Assembly (NCBI GenBank): GCA_023489135.1
Contig: JAMDCE010000366.1
Location: forward strand, 1-6,561
DNA length: 6,561 bases
Source of the DNA: Chloroflexota bacterium
Lineage (GTDB): Bacteria > Chloroflexota > Chloroflexia > JAMDCE01
Reading direction: 5' to 3'
In this document: piece after piece, positions 5,905 to 6,561 of the stretch
Layout: each line of letters opens with the position of its first letter
How positions within the stretch are numbered: position 1 is the stretch's first letter
The notes under the pieces: generated by a model
Databases searched by the model: none
Seen by the model: the letters and a program-made list of their open reading frames with translations, nothing else
What the model was told of the DNA's origin: nothing
Position numbers and translations under genes: made by a program

Positions 5905-6561
5905 ATGCCCATAAAGGTGCTACTGGCCGACGACCACCAGCTTGTGCGCGAGGGATTGAAGAAGCTTCTGGAAATAGAATCGGACATTCGGGTGGTAGGC
6001 GAGGCCTGCGACGGACTGGAAGTGGTCAAGCTGGTCGATGAGTTGGAGCCGGACGTGGTTCTGATGGACATAAACATGCCGGTGGCCGACGGCATTGCGG
6101 CGACGAGAGAGATCGTACGAAAGCGGCCGCAAACCGGTATTATCGTGCTGACGATGCATACCGAGGATGGGCACGCCGTGCGCGCCGTGCAGTCGGGCGC
6201 CCGCGGATATCTCCTGAAGAATACAAGGGCCGCCGAGGTCCTGGCGGCAATCAGGGCGGTGGCTAGAGGGGCCTCGCTGGTCGATCCAATGATGATGACG
6301 AAGGTCCTGGCCGAATTCCGCCGAATGGCGGCAGAGTCGGGAACCCAGGACGGTCTGGCCGGCCTTACGGAGACAGAATTAGGTATCCTTCGTCTTCTGG
6401 CGAGCGGGGCCTCTAACAAAGAGATCGCCAAAAGGATGGGCCTGGCCAACAGCACGGTTAAGAACAAGTTGACGGTCTTGTTTGGCAAGATTGACGTGGC
6501 CGACCGCACTCAAGCGGCTATATTTGCCTTGAAACATGGCCTCGTCGTAGAAGTCGAGTGA
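5905..6561 (+). CDS. NarL/FixJ (LuxR-HTH) family two-component response regulator
   Basis: This 218-residue cytoplasmic DNA-binding response regulator is expected to be phosphorylated by a partner histidine kinase not present in the window. The N-terminal receiver domain covers about 1-120: MPIKVLLADDH with the acidic pair D9-D10, phosphoacceptor D55 in LMDINMP, T83 in VLTMH, and K105 in YLLKN. All key residues are present, so it should be phosphorylatable. A linker follows at about 121-151. The LuxR-type helix-turn-helix lies at about 152-213, with LTETELGILRLLASGASNKE and IAKRMGLANSTVKNKL, then DRTQAA. Domain order and length are standard for the NarL family. The frame stays open upstream to 5749, but the residues encoded there do not resemble a receiver extension. 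It lies 278 nt after flgE with its own predicted promoter, so it is probably a separate unit. A role in motility control is suggested only by position. The gene ends at the last base of the window. Confidence 0.93.
   Translation: MPIKVLLADDHQLVREGLKKLLEIESDIRVVGEACDGLEVVKLVDELEPDVVLMDINMPVADGIAATREIVRKRPQTGIIVLTMHTEDGHAVRAVQSGARGYLLKNTRAAEVLAAIRAVARGASLVDPMMMTKVLAEFRRMAAESGTQDGLAGLTETELGILRLLASGASNKEIAKRMGLANSTVKNKLTVLFGKIDVADRTQAAIFALKHGLVVEVE

Overview
This window is a bacterial chromosomal fragment taken from a flagellar (axial-structure) gene cluster. All genes are on the + strand and moderately GC-rich. The recognisable flagellar proteins (FlgB, FliK, FlgD, FlgE) place it firmly in a flagellated bacterium. 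The source phylum cannot be fixed from the sequence. The NarL/LuxR-type response regulator and the divergent FliK and FlgE would fit a deep-branching, environmental lineage such as Chloroflexota, but this is only a guess.

Layout: positions 1-192 hold the 3' end of flgB (proximal rod). After 24 nt comes a 441-residue protein (217-1542) with a C-terminal TIM-barrel glycoside hydrolase domain of clan GH-A type and a long N-terminal region without a signal peptide. After 20 nt comes a 676-residue FliK-like hook-length control protein (1563-3593), whose N-terminal half carries five contiguous 108-bp (36-residue) tandem repeats. flgD, the hook cap/scaffold gene (3602-4054), starts 8 nt later with a ribosome binding site overlapping the fliK stop. 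flgE, the hook protein gene (4118-5626), follows after 63 nt. The short spacing suggests one transcript from flgB through flgE. The 278-nt gap after flgE contains two inverted repeats, which may end the operon, then a good sigma70-type promoter and a leader with a small hairpin. These lead into a separate 218-residue NarL/FixJ-family response regulator (5905-6561).

Working together: FlgB belongs to the rod, FlgD caps the growing hook, FlgE is the hook subunit, and FliK measures hook length and switches export specificity. The glycoside hydrolase is the unexpected member. Its position suggests a glycan-cutting or glycan-binding job in flagellar assembly, perhaps analogous to the muramidase domain of FlgJ, but its substrate is unknown. 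The response regulator is probably transcribed independently, and its link to motility is inferred only from position.

The two points most worth following up are the GH-A-type enzyme embedded in the rod/hook operon and the nearly identical in-frame repeats in the FliK ruler region, which could change hook length by copy-number change without breaking the reading frame.
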